This document shows positions 59,852 to 64,000 of a stretch of 64,000 nt of DNA, piece after piece (within the stretch, counting starts at the first letter, position 1; each line of letters starts with the position of its first letter). The position numbers and the translations under genes are program-made. This stretch comes from Lampris incognitus. Taxonomy: Eukaryota > Chordata > Actinopteri > Lampriformes > Lampridae. Below the pieces are notes generated by a model. It was not told the DNA's origin. It searched no databases and saw only the letters and a program-made list of their open reading frames with translations. The stretch spans positions 19,061,126-19,125,125 of the forward strand of contig NC_079224.1 in the NCBI RefSeq assembly GCF_029633865.1, given 5' to 3'.

Positions 59852-61860
59852 AATGAATAAAGACAAAGAAACATAGAATAATAAATATCAATGTCTTTGC
59901 TGCCCTTCTCTCTCCTATGTCACTAGTCAAGTCCATCCTGAAGGGATCCAAAAGTGTGCGGAGCAACGTGCGCTTCGACCGGGTCACGGTGTTTAGTTTC
60001 CCTCGCTGCCAAGGCTTCACCAGTGTGCCCAGCCGCGGTGGTGCCACGCTGGGCATGGTGTGGAGGCACAGCGCCCTCCACAGGTACACACTGGCCGAGC
60101 ATGCTCTGGAGCAGCAGCACAGGCGCAGAGAGAGGCTCTGGGAGCGGCTGAGAGAAGACAGGCTTGAAGCGTTGAGACACAAAGTGAGTGATACTTATTT
60201 GTACTGAGCACAGTAACTAGCATGCCTTACCGTGTCCCACACCGTTTCTAGAGAAGTGTCCTACTTGAGATATTCTCCCCAGCTTGTTTTCTGGGCAAAA
60301 TACTTATTCTTTTGTTTTGCCATGATTTTAGCTGATTGCCAGTGGCGCCATCGACCAGAGAGAAGCAGATAGACTCACAGTGGATCAAGTACCTGATGTA
60401 AACATCAACATCCATATCAGTGATGCTGAGCTGGAGGTCAGGGGCTTCTTGCAGCCCTATTCTGCCAAGCAAAGGCAGGCCCTCCTCAGGAGAGCAGGGG
60501 TTAAACGCATCGACAAGGAGGAGAAGAGACAGCTCCATGCCCTGCGTCTTTCCAGGGAGAAGTGCGGATGTGACTGTAAAGGCTTCTGTGAGCCAGAGAC
60601 GTGTGCATGTAGCCTGGCAGGCATCAAGTGCCAGGTAGGAATCTTAAACTAGCTTTTATAGTATGTCAAACCATGGGTATGTAAACATATACTGTAAAAT
60701 TAGTTTTCATTTATATCTTTTAACATGGACAAGGCTGAGGGGAGTGGTTTTACTGTAGACTCAAAGATATTAAACCCATGTGGAAATTTCTTTTTCTTAC
60801 AGCTATCTTTGTGTTTCATGTTTTTCTTCTGTAGATGGACCGCTTCAACTTCCCTTGTGGCTGTACTAAGGATGGTTGCGGAAATGCTCAGGGACGCATC
60901 GAGTTCAACCCCAGACGTGTGCAGACCCACCGCCTCCACACTGTCATGAGACTGGAACTGGAAAGGCAAATGCAAGATGAAACTCTCAACCAACTGGACC
61001 AGAGGGCAGTTCCAGAGGAACTCCAAGAAGATGAGGACCGGGTACTCCCAGTGCCCGAAGCCCAGGAGAGGAGCTGCCCTTTTGGGTTTACGGCAGAGGA
61101 GGACTGCCTCCCGCTTACAATGCCCTCCATCTCCTCCTTCCATTTCATTCCAGAGCGGCCTGTGGTGGAAGAGAACAGCTGCAGCAGTGACGCGACTGAC
61201 TCCTGCTGTTTCTCCACCAACAGTGAGGACTCCGATGCGTGGGGAAGCCCCCTGCGGAACCGCAATGTACTTGAGGTGGATGACGGCGGATTGGCCCGTG
61301 ACCTCAGCATCCATTACTGTGAAGGTGACGACTGCTCTACGGGCAGTGACGGTCGGGTAAGACATATCAGACTACCACTGGCCAAGCACACTGACTGTGG
61401 CTCTTACAGCACCACTACTGACACAACAGGACCACTTTGCATGTCTAAGGCGGCCAACACATTCCCAGAAAATATCGGCCGAGCCACAGGAGCGGATTAT
61501 CTTGACGAGAATGCCAATCAGTCCACCGACTTTTTTGATGACTCCTCCATTGAAGAATGCCCCAACACTCCCTCCCCGTCTATAGACTATTCTTCAAGCA
61601 GTTACATGGACCTCAGCCTCTCAGAATCAGACTTGGAATTTTTTGATAGTGACTGCAGTTCTGGCCCGCTGCATAACTCTTTTAAAGGACAAAGTCAAGT
61701 CGACTGCTTTCGCCATTTACAGCTCCTCAGCTCATGGAGTCTCCCACAGTACAGCGAGTCAAACACCTGCCTCCTGGAATCCCTCATTGGTTTGTCTGAG
61801 CCAAGCCAAAATCAAGATTATCCATTAACAGATAACCTGCGGTCAGATCTGACTGAATGA
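58310..61860 (+). CDS. csrnp1: csrnp1: cysteine/serine-rich nuclear protein 1
   Basis: Coding exons are 58310-58496, 59927-60183, 60332-60634 and 60835-61860, all with AG/GT borders; phases 1, 0 and 0 join to 590 codons (human CSRNP1 is 589). The start is the ATG in [15 protein letters not shown], matching the family's MSGLLKRKF. Order: serine-rich N terminus (residues 16-60), the conserved block [15 protein letters not shown] (about 80-95), a basic helix, [19 protein letters not shown], and a cysteine-rich region [20 protein letters not shown] continued by [20 protein letters not shown] (about 215-270). The acidic, serine-rich C terminus has an activation-like character and ends with [14 protein letters not shown]. 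The family is nuclear, binds DNA and activates transcription; CSRNP1 is induced by AXIN1. Intact. Confidence 0.95.
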
Positions 61861-63060
61861 CCATTATTACAGAAAGGTTTTGTGAGATAATAGTAGTAAT
61901 CTTGTAAGAGAGCACTTAGCGAAGAGAACACTGTCTTGTATATTCATAAGATTATTTCAGTGTATAAAGTTTGATTTGCACAATGTTGGATTTTTTTTAT
62001 TTCCTGCTAGATATTTTATATTGCCATTAAAATCTGCCTTTATTGCAGGGAAGATTCACTCGGCTTACCTAACTTATGTCTTATTGCTCATTATTCATCC
62101 ACCAAAATGTGATGATTTCTGATGTATATTATTGGGGGGGGGGGTTCTCCGACTATCATATTTCTATGTTAAGGCAATAAACTGAAAAGATTTTATTTAT
62201 TTATTAACTGTATTAATATTTGCTTAATAAGTGATAATTTCATGATTATCGTTGTGAATTTGTTTGACAAAACGGTGACTGGGCTAGCATGAAAGGTACA
62301 GGTTTTAAGCACTATTTTCAACATGTAAACCATGATGGCATGGAGAGCGAATGTAATGAACATAATAATTCCTCACTTTGTACAACTGTCAGTGTTCCCT
62401 TTGGGTATGCTAAAAGCATTTTACTGAATACGGTATCAAGAATTAAAGAAAAGGCATTAAGTTGTGATTCTATGGGTAAACGAGTATACCAATTTTAAAA
62501 CACTTAGAACTGCAGGTGGTATTCTGTATTCTGGTTCCCCCATATTTGTATACATTGGAGATTGCCCTATGTTAATATATATATATATGTGTGTGAATCT
62601 GAATACATTCAGCCTCAACACGACAGTTTAGTGGGATATTACTGAATGTTATACAAATGTATAGCTCATGAGTATTACATTGAAGCTTTCCTTTAGCTTT
62701 TGTATATGACTACAGTACTAGAGTCAATGGACTTACAGTAAATTAAAGTTGATAAGTTTAATAAATGAATCAGTGAATATGTAAAGAATATATTGTCAAT
62801 TTTTTTTAAAAACATTTTGAATAAATGTATTGGCCAATTTGCCCATCCTCCCATTATTTGGGTATATTGGCCAATTTAGCCATTTAAATTCAAACTGTAT
62901 TTATGGTCTACATTATAAATGTAACTGGTGAAGTTGATAATGATTTTATGGTGATGACTTCTAAGGTACACAATATTTTTACATGTCACAAGTTTATATA
63001 ATTACAAGCTCATATTTATGCCGTTTTTGAAGATAATTTTTTATGTACAAATAAAAAATA
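61861..63060 (+). other. csrnp1: csrnp1 3' UTR with AU-rich element
   Basis: AATAAA signals lie at 62176-62181, 62820-62825 and 63050-63055. A run of overlapping ATTTA words (TTTTATTTATTTATTAAC) at 62191-62208 follows the first signal, so it is present only in transcripts that use the later signals. A G10 run is at 62133-62142. Confidence 0.65.
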
Positions 63061-63447
63061 TCATTCTGGCAGAACATGTCCCATGATCTATTATTTTAAG
63101 CAGCAGTTATTCATCTATACTGCAGTTTGCAATTTCGGCTGTACTTCAGAGCATATCTAAACGCCTGTAGGTACATTTTGTTTCTTATCTAAGAAAAGTT
63201 GTTGATTTATAAAAAAAATTTAAAAAAAACAGTCGTAAACTTGTGTTGAAAACAAGCCACCAACATATTGTCAGAGCCAGGGTAGGTGTTAGTGTTACGT
63301 GATCAAGAATATCAAGAATAAAGTATGAGTGGAAAATAAAAACCAAAGACAATTGGCATCTTGCTTTTAAGAACAATGTAATGGTGACACTGAGATTTAA
63401 AAAGATTGCCCAAATCCCCCAAAGGCCTACAAGTCAATATCCAAATA

Positions 63448-63452
63448 AGAAT

Positions 63453-63493
<41 letters not shown>

Positions 63494-64000
63494 TTCGGCA
63501 GCTCCTGTTAGGGGTCGCCACAGCAGATCATCTGTTTCCATCTCTTCTTGTCCTCTGCATCTTCCTCTGTCACACCAACCAGCTGCATGTCCTCCCTCAC
63601 CGCATCCATAAACCTCCTCTTTGGCCTTCCTCTTTTCCTCTTGCCTGGCAGCTCCATATTCAGCATCCTTCTCCCAATATACCCAGCATCTCTCCTCCAC
63701 ACATGTCCAAAACATCTCAATCTTGCCTCTCTTGCTTTGTCTCCAAACCGTCCAACCTGAGCGGTCCCTCTAATATACTCGTTCCTAATCCTGTTCTTCT
63801 TCGTCATTCTCAATGAAAAGCTTAATGTCTTCAACTCTGCCACCTCCAGCTCTGCCTCCTGTCTTTTCGTCAGTGCCACCATCTCCAAACCATATAACAT
63901 AGCTGGTCTCACAACCATATTGTAAACCTTCCCTTTAACTCTTGCTGGTACCCTTCTGTAGCAAATTACCCCTGACACTCTTCTCCACCCACTCCACCCT
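63448..64000 (-). mobile_element. LINE 3' end with RT C-terminal frame, running off the window
   Basis: The minus strand frame 63978-63508 (156 codons) reads RRVPARVKGKVYN, AMLYGLE, ARLRCFGHVWRRDAGYIGRR, ELPGKRKRGRPKRRFMD and ends in GDP. The tail reads GGCGACCCCTAACAGGAG, then (GTA)n. Same family as the tail at 517-608. Typical of the C terminus of an APE-type LINE (RTE-like by memory). Confidence 0.8.

Overview
This is a window of teleost fish nuclear DNA. The evidence is split vertebrate genes with GT-AG introns, long (CA)n, (GA)n and (TA)n microsatellites, and a dense set of fish-type transposons. Gene content and order (a Xin-repeat gene next to a CSRNP gene) match the vertebrate XIRP1-CSRNP1 neighbourhood. 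The species cannot be named from the sequence.

Layout. 1-189 is the 3' part of a coding exon (+) cut by the window edge. 500-7340 is repeats: LINE pieces, a decayed transposase-like pseudogene with a 412-bp tandem duplication, a MITE and a Tc1 copy. 7618-29910 (-) is a xirp1-like locus. 30400-38680 is intergenic and holds a 1.2-kb palindromic Tc1 derivative and a SINE. 38684-44281 is an almost complete hAT transposon with a perfect 8-bp target duplication. 45418-46641 is a second Tc1 copy. 48000-51110 is a set of nested fold-back elements and LINEs. 52390-54950 is a LINE with APE endonuclease and RT. 55650-61860 (+) is csrnp1, with its 3' UTR to about 63060. 63448-64000 is another LINE running off the window.

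The most interesting object is the xirp1-like locus. One giant exon (13204-20343) encodes 27 recognisable Xin repeats. Around it lies a chain of small exons upstream (29910 down to 22118) and two LIM exons downstream (10942-10812 and 10540-7618). Their splice sites and phases join into one 1256-codon frame resembling EPLIN/LIMA1 and the LIM form of XIRP2 ('xeplin'). The giant exon can enter in frame or be skipped. A further exon (24540-24242) is phase-compatible as an alternative, cysteine-rich 3' end. A separate muscle-type promoter and 5' UTR exon is proposed near 25340-25560. The locus would then make an actin-bundling Xin-repeat protein, a LIM/EPLIN-like protein and perhaps a short third form.

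csrnp1 is complete: four coding exons, 590 codons, an acidic C terminus and an AU-rich 3' UTR, as expected of a rapidly induced nuclear regulator. All exon joins were inferred by eye from splice consensus, reading phase and remembered family sequence. No alignment or search was run.
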